Assembly: GCF_031877795.1 (NCBI RefSeq)
Contig: NC_133971.1
Location: 13,556,325 to 13,620,324, forward strand
DNA length: 64,000 nucleotides
Direction: 5' to 3'
From: Strix aluco
Taxonomy: Eukaryota > Chordata > Aves > Strigiformes > Strigidae
Shown here: piece after piece, positions 1-12,425 of the stretch
How the letters are laid out: each line of letters opens with the position of its first letter
Numbering within the stretch: position 1 is the first letter of the stretch
The notes under the pieces: generated by a model
The model's database searches: none
What the model was told of the DNA's origin: nothing
Seen by the model: the letters and a program-made list of their open reading frames with translations, nothing else
Program-made: the position numbers and the translations under genes

Positions 1-544
1 AGTATAGGGAAGGTAAGCCCCAAAAGAAGTTAACATCGCATTCATTGGAATTTGAAAATTCTACATGGGCAATCTGATACCTCACCTCCAGTTAGTAATG
101 CTAGAAGATACAAGCATAAACTCATTTTAATGTAGTGGGAAAGGTTGCTTAGAATATGCAGCTGCCTTCTGTCCTCTTGATTCCCTTCTGCTAGATTCCT
201 TTGTTATCTGAAACCAGTCTTTTTTTGTCTGCATTTTTTGTGCTTTGGTTTTGCACGTCCTTCCATTTTGGTGTAGTCAGTGCTTGCAGCTGAATTCCTG
301 CCTACCTCAGAGCCACCTGGCAATTCCACCTGTATAATAATTTTTTTGTGCAAGGATGCCACAATGTGTTACAGTGCAGAAGTAAATGAATGCATGCTAA
401 TTTCATACCGAGAGCACATCTGTGCTACTTGCACACTGAAACCTTTAAGGGCAGTGGAAAAAGGCAAGACTAAGGTCTGAGATGAACGTACAGATTATTT
501 CAGGCTTTCTTTATGTGCTTCCTGCCTGCCAAAAGAGTAACAGA

Positions 545-1152
545 GAGAAGTCCTTGAAGAAGGCCAACAGCATCCTGGCTTGTATCAGAAATAGTGTTGC
601 CGGCAGGACTAGGGAAGTGATCGTCTCCCTGTACTTGGCACTGGTGAGGCCCCACCTTGAATGCCGTGTTCCGTTTTGGACCCCTCAGTACAGGAAAGAC
701 GCTGAGGTGCTGCAGCATGTCCAGAGAAGGGCAACAAAGCTGCTGAAGGTCTAGAACACAAGTCTCAGGAGGAGCATCTGAGGGACCTGGGGTTGTTTAG
801 CCTAGGGAAAAGGAGGTTCAGGGGACACCTTATTGCTCTCTACAACTACCTGAAGGGAGGTTGTAGCAAGGTGGGTGTCAGTCTCTTTTCCTAAGTAACA
901 AGAGGAAATGGCCTCAAGTTGTGCCAGGGAAGGTTTAGATTGGATATTAGGAAAAATTCTTTCACCGAAAGGGTTAACAAGCATTGGACCGGGCTGCTCA
1001 GGGAAGTGGTTGAGTCACAATCCCTGGAGGTATTTAAAAGATGTGTAGATGTGGTGCTTAGGGACATGGTTTAGTGGTAGACTTGGCAGTGCTAGGTTAA
1101 TGGTTGAACTTGATGTTATTAAGGGTCCTTTCCACCCTAAATGATTCTATAC
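545..1152 (+). mobile_element. CR1 LINE, 3' part, 5'-truncated
   Basis: The + strand reads as the C-terminal end of the CR1 reverse transcriptase ORF. Phrases seen include [19 protein letters not shown], then [10 protein letters not shown], a broken copy of [16 protein letters not shown], and [18 protein letters not shown]. The copy ends in the CR1 tail at about 1150 (AAATGATTCTAT). A stop after LLKV and frame changes show it is dead. It carries the [10 protein letters not shown] version of the tail rather than the [10 protein letters not shown] version seen at 18850, so it belongs to a different CR1 subfamily. The upstream limit is uncertain and may reach about 480. Confidence 0.9.
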
Positions 1153-1574
1153 CATTTTCACAGTGACATCCTATCTAATTACTTTCAAATAATGAAAATT
1201 TTTATGTTCTCAGCAATGTTCTGTTTCTGAGTTCTTTTGGTTTTATGGATCTCCAGTCCTTGATCCTGCTCTTCCAGGTTTCATTTTTCCTCTTGCCATG
1301 TTCTTGTTCCTGTTGCCAACATAGCAGAATTGAATCTGTTGTCAATGGCTGTTCAGTATCCTTTAGACAGCAGTGAAGCAGATTGCCCTGATACCTTTCT
1401 TGCTGCTACTTTAGCTGTCAGTAAAATCTTAAAAGCCATGACATAAAAAATATTTTCAATTAAATCTGTAAATGGGCAACTAGAAAACGTGCATATTTTC
1501 CCATATGTGTACTACTTCTTGTGCTATTACAGTAGAACTATTTATTTTCCTGTGACATTGTATACAACATACTC

Positions 1575-1850
1575 GACAACTCTGATCTTGTCTTCTCCTA
1601 GACCTCTTCTTTAGACTAAACAACCCCAGTGGCTTTAATCTTCCTGTATAGAATGTGTTTCCAGACATCTGATCGTTCTCTTTGCTGTCTTCTGGACTCT
1701 TTCCAGCTGGTCATGTCTGTCCCGAAGCATGACATAAAAAAGAGGATGCCATACTCAGATTTAGGCCTTGCCAGAGTTGACTAGAACAGAAGGATTATTT
1801 CAGAGGTCTCTCGAGTGGTGTTACTGTTTATATAGCCCAGACTGCTCTTC
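1575..1850 (-). mobile_element. Old CR1 LINE fragment, minus strand
   Basis: Read on + this is the antisense of the CR1 C-terminal region. CCTCTTCTTTAGACTAAACA followed by ACCCCAG corresponds to antisense LFSLKKR. CTGGACTCTTTCCAGCTG corresponds to the VQRR/LE region. A diverged antisense of the YCVQFW/LVR region follows near 1720..1790. The divergence is clearly higher than in the + strand copy at 545, so it is an older insertion. The limits are approximate. Confidence 0.7.
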
Positions 1851-1859
1851 TACAGTTTG

Positions 1860-4800
1860 TTGTCTGAGTTTTATGCCTTTTTCTGAAGAATGATATAAAC
1901 ATTTCTACTCTACCAAAAAGAACAGTTCATCTCCCCAGCTCAGTGAAGGAAACTTAATGTGGTCACTTAGAGTAGGGCTGCTTCTTATATGTCCAGAAAT
2001 GAAATAGTAGAACTGAAAGCTTGATAACTTGTCTTCTGAATATCAGATGTGAAGGACTTAATTACTGGAGGCAAATGGGGAAGGGAGCATCAAGGTAGGA
2101 AGAGAAAATACATCACTTCTTTATCTTCCCTGTTATCATTGCTTCATCCTACTGTTTCATAAACTTCACCTTAAAAAAGTTATTACAAAATAAGCAAAGA
2201 AAAGCAGTCTCTCAATTCATGTAAGCAAGAACAAATGATAGTTTACAAGATTATGGCCATCAGTTACTAAAATGTTTTTGATGTCTTACTCAGATCTTAG
2301 ACACATAAGAATTAAACATGGCTTTAACTTCACGTGGAAGGTACTTTGCTTCTGGAACATCAGTGCATTGAAGTGCATTGGCTAGCAAACATCTGAAACT
2401 CCAATGAATTGAAGCAGATTATCTGCCTATGCTCTTGAGGCAAGTGGCTAACTGCTGACAGAAGCAGACAGGATGGGATTGCATGGTGAAGGGCGCTCAA
2501 GGCAAACACTACATTGAGGATGGTTTACTGCTTTCTTAACGCAGCATGGTGGTTTAGTTTTTTAAGGATTATTCTGTATTGTCTCTAGAACTTTTTATGT
2601 TGGAGAGTATTTTCCAGACTGTCAAGGGAAGACTTGAGGCTGGACAACAGCACGTTTTCTGCTGTAATCTGGTTGCTTCTACAGTCTGTGGGTTGTCAGT
2701 ACCAGACCGGGATTATAGGCAAAGGGATAAATGCAAAAAACTGCCCAGGATTTTCTCATTTTCCTTTCTGTTGCGTTTCTATCTTCTCTACACTAGCCTT
2801 TCTTTTGGAAAAAAAAAAGTGACTGTGAACTGGAAACGTGTTTTATGAGGTTTATTGAGGCAAATGGTACCAAATGTCATTGGTTGCATTAGTTCCTCTC
2901 ATTCAAAATGAGAGATTTCAAAAAATCCCAGTCCAGCATGGGATATGTTCGTTGTTTTTTTTTTTTTTTTGATGCTGGCTTCCAAATCTTAGTCAGTGTT
3001 TTGCAGGGCAGGTGAGAGCTCACTTGGGTTAATCTTGTTTCTTAAAAAGAGGATGAAGGCTAGCTACAGATCCTTGCCTGTATTGGTAATCTCAAGGATC
3101 TGAAGGTTAAATTGTCTGTCTTTTCCATCTCTGTCAGCTGACTTGCTGAAAGAGCTTATCTTTCTACAATCCTTGTCAGGATGACTGGGAATACACATTG
3201 CTTACCAGAGCAAAGTAGCAAGCCCGGGAGGAGTGGTACTCCTTCAGTGAGAATACTTTGTCATATAGCACAGCTGTCTTGGTCTGAAATGGATCCAAAA
3301 GCTTCTGAATTACCATAGTGAGTCCTCATCATTATTTTAGATGCTTTAAAAAAACAATCTCAAACAAAACCACCCACAAAGAAAAATGGGAAATATATGG
3401 TATTTTGTTCTCAAATAATTTCAGTTCTTTCTCTGTAAATAAAATGTTTGTCACTGAAGTGGCTATCAGAGTTGATGAGTTGATCCTGTGTTTAAAAGAT
3501 GATGAGCAACATGAAAAGACAGGATTTCTCATAAAGAATGTCCATTGATCGTTGAAGTTGATTATTCTACATTTTCTCCTACTCTTTAGTTGGTGTGTAT
3601 CATGTATTAAAAAAGATAATTCACTGCATGGAGTGAGAAGTACAAAAGCTTTTTCTGTTGCTGCTGACTCTGCCCGAATCTGCCTTCTTGTTGTTCATGT
3701 TGCAGTCTGTTGTGGCTTCAGGATGACTGTATTGTGAGAATTAATTACTGGGAAGCTAAGATGCTGTCATGAAAGTACTTGTAGCAAGGTGAAGAGGGTG
3801 GTAAAGAAAGTATTTCTCTAAAAGCTGCTCTATCACACATTTGTCCTTAAGCGTATGTCCACTAGAGAGCTACAGTACCTCCAGCATTACAGATTGTCCG
3901 CTAGATCTTCACCTCAACAGAACTGTAGTGCTTTGGGATAAAGTAAGCAAAGAGTGAGTTGATGACAATGTTTGCATGTGCATCCATGTATAATGGAGAT
4001 GGTGGTAGTTCTGTCAGAATGTCACTGTGACCTAACTAGTAGTGGTTTTGTTACCTTTATCTTCCCCTCCTGCTTGGCCTGCTGAAGTACTAACTATGGG
4101 ACATGATTAGACTGTGTAGGAGATACCACAGATTTTTCTTTTAATTGCTTCAGACTTTCTTGTCTCTGACAGCGATAGATCATTCCTTGTTGTAACACAC
4201 CCTGAATATTACAGCTACCTAAAGATGAATTGCCTAATTGCTAGAGTGTGATCCTTAGATCATACTAAGGAATAGTAATGCAGTCATAAAATGTATACTT
4301 CTCAGGGTTAAAATGATTGCAGAGGGATTAAATAAACACTCATCTAGCCTAGAGCAGCCACAAAACTGTTCTTGTGTCACATGAGCCAGAGAAACAGCAT
4401 TGCTTGTGTTTAATTTTAGATATGTTTGTGATAAATTACATATAAAGTTAAATACTTTACTGTTGAGACAGCCCTACACACTTAATGTAAAACACTTTCT
4501 TCATTTGCTTTTGGTATGAAAAAAAAAATGTATGTTTGTCTCTTACTTTAAATTTTCTGTGTGCAGGATAGGCCTTTAAGGTGCATGCTGGTATGCACTC
4601 TTACTATCTCAGAAATACACAGGGATGAGGAGAGACACATGGTTGAGGGCTTTATCTAATACAGCTGTGTGCTGTTGTCTGAGGTTTTAGATTATCTGTA
4701 CAATAGTAATGTTTGCAGCTCTCTGGAGCTTCTTTTCAAGACATTTGGTGGGTATAAATAAACCTATAACTAGAGCATCTCCCTTCTCACTTGAAATAAG

Positions 4801-7800
4801 TGAGAGCTGAAGAAGCAGAGATTCATACATTGAGTTGCATATCTGTTTTCATGTGCCAAAACTATTTAGATACTTGAAACCCTCCTGGAAGGAGGTGGGT
4901 GAAGACCTGATAATTACAGTCTTCAAACAAAAATTTGAATGCATTTGCAAAGCTGGTGGAGTGGGCCTTTTGCACCCTTTAAATTTTATAGGCTGGAGGA
5001 TACAGTCCTGAATCTAATTTTCAGCATCCCTTAGTGTCTGTATGTTCAACTGTGAAACCAAATGTAGAGAAACATCTTTTCTGAAAAGCTGCAGCTCTGT
5101 GTCCAGCGTGGTCCGCTGCCTTTGACAGCATTTAAGCTGCTTTGAACTAAGTAAATGTAACAATGTGGTGCTACTCTTGTACTATGAGGAAGCTCCATGT
5201 GATGGGACTGCTCTGGTAGCAGTAACAGCATGTGTAAAGTGGAGTTTACACAACGGAATAAAAGAGTCCCAAGTCTTGACAGTGCCTATATTTTATACCT
5301 CAAGTGCAGTGCAAATAAGAAGATCCTTGAGCTAGCAAGCTGAGCAGCTAGACAGGCTTTTGCTGAAACAATCCATGTAATGAGGTAACTTCCCTCTTGT
5401 TTTTGTTGTATATTATGCACTCTTTTACCTCCAAAGCACAACTGTGATCTCAGATTGATAAGTATTAATGCTTCAGCATGGCAATTACTTGGCTTCCAAT
5501 CTTGCTATTTGGGTTACCTGGAGCTGGCAAACATTAACCAGAAACGCTCTTCTGTATGAGTCATGAGAAGAAGATATCCTTATTTTAGAGGCAAAAACCT
5601 GAAATGCAGAATTTGGGGACTTACAGAAAGGAGTACAATGAATCAGAGAAGAGTACTAATGTGAGCAAAGTCCTTAAAGTTTTATATTAAAGCTTCCTTA
5701 GGTGGAATTGCTTTTGACACCAGATTAAAGGTTTTCTCTTATGCCCAATACCATGAAGCAGATACCTGCTACAAAGAACTTCAGTGAGGCAGGCTCTGCC
5801 TGTTCTGCTGCTGGGTTGGGAAATGACCTGTACAGGCTCTGACTGGAGAGAAATACCAGTTTTTTAATAGCTTGATAAATGAAAGAATGAAAGAGGAATG
5901 GATTAAGAACAATTTTTTTTTTTTTGGTTTGTTTTTGTACAGTACCAAGCACAGTGGCATTTTAGCTTGTGTTGGGAGCTTCTTAGTGTTATAGTATCAC
6001 AAGCAGTACTGTGCATGCTATTGCTAAGACCCTTTAAGAAGTGATGTGTGCTTCACATACTCTACAGTCGAACCCCCCAAATTTTTATCATTTGTTGCTT
6101 CAGCCTTCAGATTTGTGTTTTTTCAGCTCTTGCAGCTGTAGAGTTTAAAATTCATTTTGAAACAAGGTTTTAATAGTTGGGTGGTACTGGGTTTTAAGGT
6201 GTATGACTGTTGAGACACTTAAAATCATGAAATACTGGTAGCTCTTTGTGCAGTGATAGAGGGGAAGGAATAAAGATGCAGGTACTTGAGGACAAGCTAG
6301 CTGAAAAACATGGGGGAGTGGTGGCAAACAAACTCTGCTTTGAAAACAAGCCAGGAACCTGTCTTAGCTTTTAGTTTACTGAGCTAAGTAAAGTTTTACT
6401 TATCCTTTCTTAGCTGAAAGGGATGCTCTCATCAGACTTCCGAGCTGAAAGACTGCTCCAGCCAGGGAGCAGTGGGATGAATACCTTGCCCTCCTGTACA
6501 GATGTAACTAAGCTGATTAATTCGAAGTGTTCAGAGGTGAATTACAAGTATGTCAAAGGTTAAAGCTCAAGTGCTCTGCTGCATAAGTAGACTGGTAGCC
6601 CCTGCCATGGGTTTCTTTACTGAGTGTCTCTACACTTCAGGTGGGAACCAGGGATGAACGCAATACCTTTTTCTTTCTTAATTGATATGACCTAGAGTCT
6701 TGAACTAGAAAAAGAGAAAATTTTTTTCTTTTTCTTATCAAACAGCTCTGGAAGCTTTCAGGAGAAGCAAAAAAGAAAGCAACCATGTGCAAGCTACAAG
6801 AACCTCTTCCAAAACCATTAAGTGTGGATGAAAATAACATTGTAGGATGGCAACCTGTATAGCCAAGAAAGATGAATTCACTGTTGCCTTGCTGTTGTGT
6901 AATAGATGCATTTTGCAGTGTTCTATTGTAACAACTGTGTAGATCTCAATATATCCTTTTAATTTTTACTTATTTTTTTAATTCCTAGAGTGTAGTGCTT
7001 ATATACTGAGTGACACACTTCCTTTGTGAGGCCTTGCTGCCATGCTAGTGGGACTGTATAATTAATTTCACCTGGACTGTTAATGATCCCATTGTTTTTA
7101 ATAGCCTTGCAATCCTCAGAAAGAGAGCTGTGGGTGAATGGAGCAGATGAACTACTGCACTAAACTGCTAATTCGATTTTCATTGTTACCTCAGGAAACT
7201 TCTACTAGAATGTATTATGCTGTAGTTATGGCTCAGTGGATGCTTTCATTGTAAAGCAGTTATTCAAGCCATGTAACAAAAAAAGTCTTGTATGTCTTTC
7301 ATGCTGGGTTTCAGGTTTTGTGCACAGTACATGACAGGGAAGGGCAGGGCAAATTGTGCCTGATACATTTTCTTCTGAGCTAGCTAACAGAATAGATTGT
7401 TTGCAAAAAGTCACAGGGAAATCCTTTAGCTTGGTCGGGTATTTATAGTTTTGATAAGTAGATGGGCTACTGTAAACCTTCTGGCTGTGCTTTGACCTGT
7501 TATCAGTGGCTCCTTCCCCTTTCTGTTCAAATACTGGTGGTGTTAACACATTACACCACTGGAGGAAATGTCCCAAAGTTAAAGATGCCACTGATTTCCT
7601 TGGAGCAGCTCTGCAGCAAGCGGAGTACTCCATATTGAATTGGCTGTACATACTTCTAGAAAATGTGGATCTAAATTACAGACTGATTAGCTGAAACAGC
7701 AAGGAGGTAACCTTGGGCGTATCACTTGGTCATTGCAGAGTAGTGTCAGTCATTGCCTTTCTTGAGTTTCACTGAGTTCTGGAGTTTACTGAACCACAGA

Positions 7801-9412
7801 CTGTGTCTTGGAATTATAGTGTGGGCTCAGGGTTGCACTGAATTCTACTGAGAGTGTCTATATACAGTCACACTGAGTGTGTGTTAAGGTAGTTGCATGA
7901 CATCTGGTCTTCTCAGAAAAAAGACATGAGTTGCAGTATCGACAGTGGTTGACAATGCTGTCACTCTATGCTGAGTATTAGCTTCCCTCCTGGCACCTGT
8001 TTTTGTGGTCTCCCCTGGTCTGCTTCCATCCAAACTCAACGCTTATTTTTAAATTCTCATCAGAGGTAATAACTAATGGCTGAAGCTTTAAGGGTTACAT
8101 TTAGGCAGCAGCGATCCTACAGTTAAAGTAGGAGAGTTGCAGGTAGGGTAACAGTGTGAAAGGAGAAGAGAAGTTTGGTTAAGGTATAATGATGTGCACT
8201 AGGGGAAAACCTTCCCCATAGTGTTCAGTAACCTTTATCCTTCTAAGTACATTACTGTTAGCATTGTACTAACAGAGCCATTAGACATACATGAAGAAGT
8301 ATGTTAAAACTATGTAAAAACTTAAAGCCACACCATCAGGCACTTTAGGTGTAAGCTCCTCTTGAGAGTGAGGTAAAGAAGTACATCTGAACTTTGGTAT
8401 GTCGGTAACCACTCAAACAGCTGGGAGGTGCAAGCCCTGCTGTTACAACCCTGCATTACCTCACCTGCACGCTAAGAGAGCAGCTTTGCCAGGAACTGTG
8501 GCATTGTACCTTGTGTACAACAGAGGAGTAGCCCCACAGGAGCTAAAGCACTTCCATTCCAGGTCTTCTTTCTCAGTATGGCACTCATAAGTAGTCTTTT
8601 TTGGCATGGCAATTAAATTAAGAAAACAGTAAATTACAGAAACTGCATGTGAAAAACATAGATATATTACATCGTAGATATCTCAGTGGAGAACAGAGGC
8701 AGAATTGGAATTAGCAAACTAAACATCTCCAAGGACCTGGGCTCTAATCCAGGACAGGTTGGGAACATTTTTCAAAGTGAGTGTGTGCTAGTGTCTTGCC
8801 TATAGCTAGTTGCAGTTACTAAAATTGTGCATCCTTTTTGGATTTCTTTAAAACAAAACCCCCTGCTATTGTTGTAAACAAATTACTTTAATGCTAGTGA
8901 TCTACTCATAATTACATGAATGCCTTTCCTTTAAGTCTCTCAGTTTGGGCACTTTAATAGATTGTGTTGCAGAAAAGTTTATTTTGACACTAAAACTTCT
9001 TGTGTGCATCTTCTGGAAGAAGGATCCTACAGTCATCTGATGATGAGTCTGATAGGAAGAAAAACTTTTCATGGAAATCTTGTTCCTACAAAACAAGCAA
9101 GGCTGCAGAAAGAGCCTTGCCTATATATGCAAGTAGTACAATGCAAGGGGAATGGATCAGTGGGTTGAAATGCTGATAAGAGTGTTCATATTGTATGTGT
9201 TTCAGGGGAACTGACTTCAGACCAGCTCTAGTCTGATCCCAAGGGGCAATGATCTGGTACGCTGCCAGTTGTACAGGAGCTGGGTATGCTTCGGGCTCAG
9301 AAGGATGGTAGAAGCCTTGCTGGCTTGGGTACTGATGGTGTTGCCCCCAAATCAGCTCAGTTTAGCCACCTGAAGTTCTTAGTTTGTGACTGGTCAGGTT
9401 TTTCTAGTACGT
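1860..9412. other. Unique intronic sequence, no gene recognised
   Basis: This is AT-rich sequence with poly-T tracts near 2956 and 5912. Short open frames occur on both strands, the longest being 141 codons on the minus strand at 7226..7651, but none shows a recognisable domain. No repeat family was recognised with confidence. Confidence 0.5.
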
Positions 9413-9964
9413 TGTTATAGTTTAACCCCAGCCATCAACTAAGCACCACACAGCCGCTTCTTCACTTCCCACCCCCAGTGGGATGAGGGAGAGAATAGGA
9501 AGGGTAAAAGTAAGAAAACTCATGGGTTGAGATACAGACAGTTTAATCAGTAAAGCAAAACAAGGAATTCCATTCGCTGCTTTGCATTGGCAGGGCAGGT
9601 GTTGAGCCATCTCCAGGAAAGCAGGGCTCCGTCATGTGTAACAATTACTTTGGAAGACAAATGCCATCACTAGCCCCTTCTTCTTCTCCCAGCTTTATAC
9701 TGCTGAGCATGATGCCATATGGTATGGAATATCCCTCTGGTCAGTTGGGGTCTGCTGTCCTAACTGTGTCCCCTCCCACCTTCTTGTGCACCCCCAGCCT
9801 ACTCACTGGTAGAGTGGTGTGAGAAGCAGAAAAAGCCTTGACTCTGTGTAAGCACTGCTCAGCAATAATGAAAACATCTCTGTATTATCAACACTGTTTT
9901 CATCACAAATCCAAAACATAGCCACCTGCAAGCTTCTTTGAAAAAAAATTAGCTCTATCTCAGC
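9413..9964 (-). mobile_element. ERVL-type LTR, minus strand, truncated at its 5' end
   Basis: On + it starts TGTTATAGTTTAACCCCAGC and then reads AACTAAGCACCACACAGC, which is the reverse complement of the 3' end of the avian LTR family that starts TGTCCTGGTTTCAGC. The internal landmarks ATATGGTATGGAATATCCC and CTTCTTGTGC are shared in order with the better preserved copy at 55986. The copy breaks off at TCTATCTCAGC (9964), losing the terminal GAAACCAGGACA. No internal retroviral sequence is attached, so it is a solo LTR remnant. Confidence 0.85.
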
Positions 9965-11769
9965 ATGTACATGTGAGCTTCATGCAGCTGTTGATTCATG
10001 AACTGTTTTTTCAGGATAGGTTTAAGTTGAATGTGTCTGCAAGAACTGCAGTTGCAACTTTGGTTATACTGTAAACATAAAATCATTTCAGTTGAAATTT
10101 CTGTCTGGGTGTGGTGTCTTTCATTAGTTTTTAACCCCTCTGTCCTCATTGGTTGTTGTTGAGGTAATGTGCTTTCATGAGAGAATTAACAGGTGCTTGG
10201 TCTGTTAATCCTTTCTGTTTAGATTTGAGTTTGGTAATCCACCTCCTAGATGCTTTGCCTGTCTAAGGCTGTGATTTCTCTCTACCTTAATTTTTTCTGA
10301 ATAGGAACTTTCTTCCTACATGCAGTTACTCCTTGACAGCTTCTTCCCGATGTTTAGGTATAGTCACTTTTGAACAGATTTGCCCATCTCCTAGGAGACA
10401 AAGCAATACCGTTACACATGATTTTAATCCTTAAAGATGTTATATGTACATAAATAAATGTGGAAGAAAATATAGTCTTCCCTGTACTTTAGGGGCTGTA
10501 GACAAGTGGAATGACTTGGCCCATTTTCGTGTCTGGTGGTATTGCTAACAGATGCCTACTGCAGTTTGATATTGATAACTGCAATGTCTGTACTTGTTCA
10601 GATAGCATCCAAATAAAGCCAGCTAAGTTGCTTAAATAAACCTGTGGGCAAAATACGTTTCCATAAGAATAGATATTTGTTTAAATATAAAGCTAGGTCT
10701 CAAGGTTTAAGGACTTCACTGAAACTATGCCGTTTTAGTGCATGCACATAGGTGGTATTTGGTCTTCAATGGGTTAATGATGCTTATGTATCCAGAAACC
10801 TTCAGGAGAAGCTTATTGAACTTGTTTTTGATATTACAGAGTGTATGTAAAAGAAGTTGTATGTAAAAATGTACAGCTGTATTTATTTCCTTTATTGTTA
10901 AGACAATTATGACTCTTCCTGCAAGATTTTTATAAACATAAACAAATGCATTCTTTAAAGATCCAAATAATATAAGTAAAAGTGGGGGGGAATTAACTTT
11001 GAAGGCTTTTTCCTACAGACATGGCACTTCAAATAATTCTGGTGACTGCATTTGTAGGTGATGTGGTAGAAGGCCATCTGAAGTCTGAGAGAAGTGTCCT
11101 ATACATCGCTGATCACTTCAGCGCAGCCTCTGGGTGTTTGGAGTTGTAGCACAGCACTACACAACTAACCATGAAAGCACTTGGAGAGGTTTTGTAATCA
11201 GACTTCATAAAACTATCATTGTCTGTTTTGCTATATTATACTCATCATGCATTGCTTGAGTGCTCTTACCCAGTGGTGGTTATCCTTTAAGTGTTTTTAT
11301 GTGGATGTGCAGACAAGAAGTGTAAGTCCATGTAAAGTGTCATGAGGCAAAACCAGTGTTGGACATAGATAACACAGCTGAGTCAAGCCTTCATCACTTG
11401 GCTCTTGGTTACATCTATTACATAGATGTAATGCTGGTGTTTTTGAGGCTTCGTTGAATCTAGATGAAGTTGTCAAAAGAAATCAAGTTCTGTTTTTCTT
11501 CTCCACTTTGCTGGCCTGTGCCATTTAGTGACTGAAGGGTGGCTTTGGAGAGTCTGGTCTCGATGGCTGCAGGCCCAGTTTGCTGAGAGTGTCTGTAAAC
11601 AAAAATTTGTCTCACCTTGCAAAATGGTGAGCTGTCTGCCTTCCTCTGCTCTCTAAAGCTGGAATTCAGGTTTGGGGCTTAAAATGTAAATTCATCATAT
11701 GTGATGCCATTCAGTAAAGAAAATCTTTTTTTCTCAGTGAAGTCCTTCTCAGATGTTCTTGTTTCCCTT
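9965..11769. other. Unique intronic sequence
   Basis: No gene or repeat family is recognised. The only notable structure is a perfect 10-base inverted repeat at 11409..11431. Confidence 0.5.
11409..11431. repeat. Perfect 10-base inverted repeat
   Basis: TTACATCTAT and ATAGATGTAA are separated by three bases (TAC). It could form a short hairpin but has no flanking element signature. Confidence 0.8.
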
Positions 11770-12425
11770 CAGCAAGTACAGTTGTACTGGGTGCAGGTGG
11801 CCAGGCTGCAGGGTTGTCTGCTGTGAGGAGCAGGGGGTTCCAGGGGTGCCTTGTGCCAGACACAGCTGGCTCCAGTGGACCCACTGCAGGGCACAGGCGA
11901 GGGCACCTCAGCCAAGATAGTGACACCTTGGGGAAAGTGTATTTAAGAAAGGGCAAAATGCTGGATGGCAGTGAGGAATGTAGAGGGGGAAAAAAAGTGT
12001 GAGAAGCACCCTTGTAAACAGCAAGGTGGAAGAAGGAGGAGGGAGAGAAGGGGTGCTCCAGGTGCCGCAGCAGAGATTCACCTGGAGGAGACCACACTGG
12101 AACAGATATCCACCCTGCAGCCTGTGGAGGACCTTGTGCCAGAGCAGGTAGATATTTGCTGAAGGAAGCTGCTGTCCATGGAAAGCCCATGCTGGAGCAG
12201 GTTCATCCTGAAGGACTGTAGGAGCAGACCCATGCTGGAGCAGTTTGTGAAAGACTGCGCTCTGTGGAAAGAATCCACACTGAAGCAGGAGAAGAGAGTG
12301 AGGAAGAAGGAGTGGCAGAGAGAAGCTGATATGGAGTGACTCTGACCTCCATTCCTGTTTAATCCTCTATTCTCTCCATTTTATCTTCATTGGAGGAGAT
12401 AAAATAAGTCTGTGGATAAGATGGA
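11770..12425 (+). mobile_element. ERV LTR with GC-rich internal repeats, + strand, diverged
   Basis: The sequence contains a promoter-like GTGTATTTAAGAAAGGG at about 11938. This is followed by a series of related units built around CATGCTGGAGCAG or CACACTGGAACAG (12092, 12189, 12232, 12268), and by CACCCTGCAGCCTGTGGAGGA. These are the reverse complement of the CTGCTCCAGCGTG-type repeats in the LTR at 39343, so the two are the same family in opposite orientations. The termini are not clear; both limits are approximate. Long open frames here arise from the GC-rich repeats and are not genes. Confidence 0.75.

Noticed and set aside
7226-7651. 141-codon minus-strand open frame
   Set aside because: No known domain, no splice or promoter context, and a cysteine/histidine scatter without a zinc-finger spacing. 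Most likely chance; listed in case conservation data say otherwise.
11711-12190. 159-codon open frame on the minus strand
   Set aside because: Almost all of it is the antisense of the LTR at 11770..12425, with a proline/serine-rich composition typical of such repeats.
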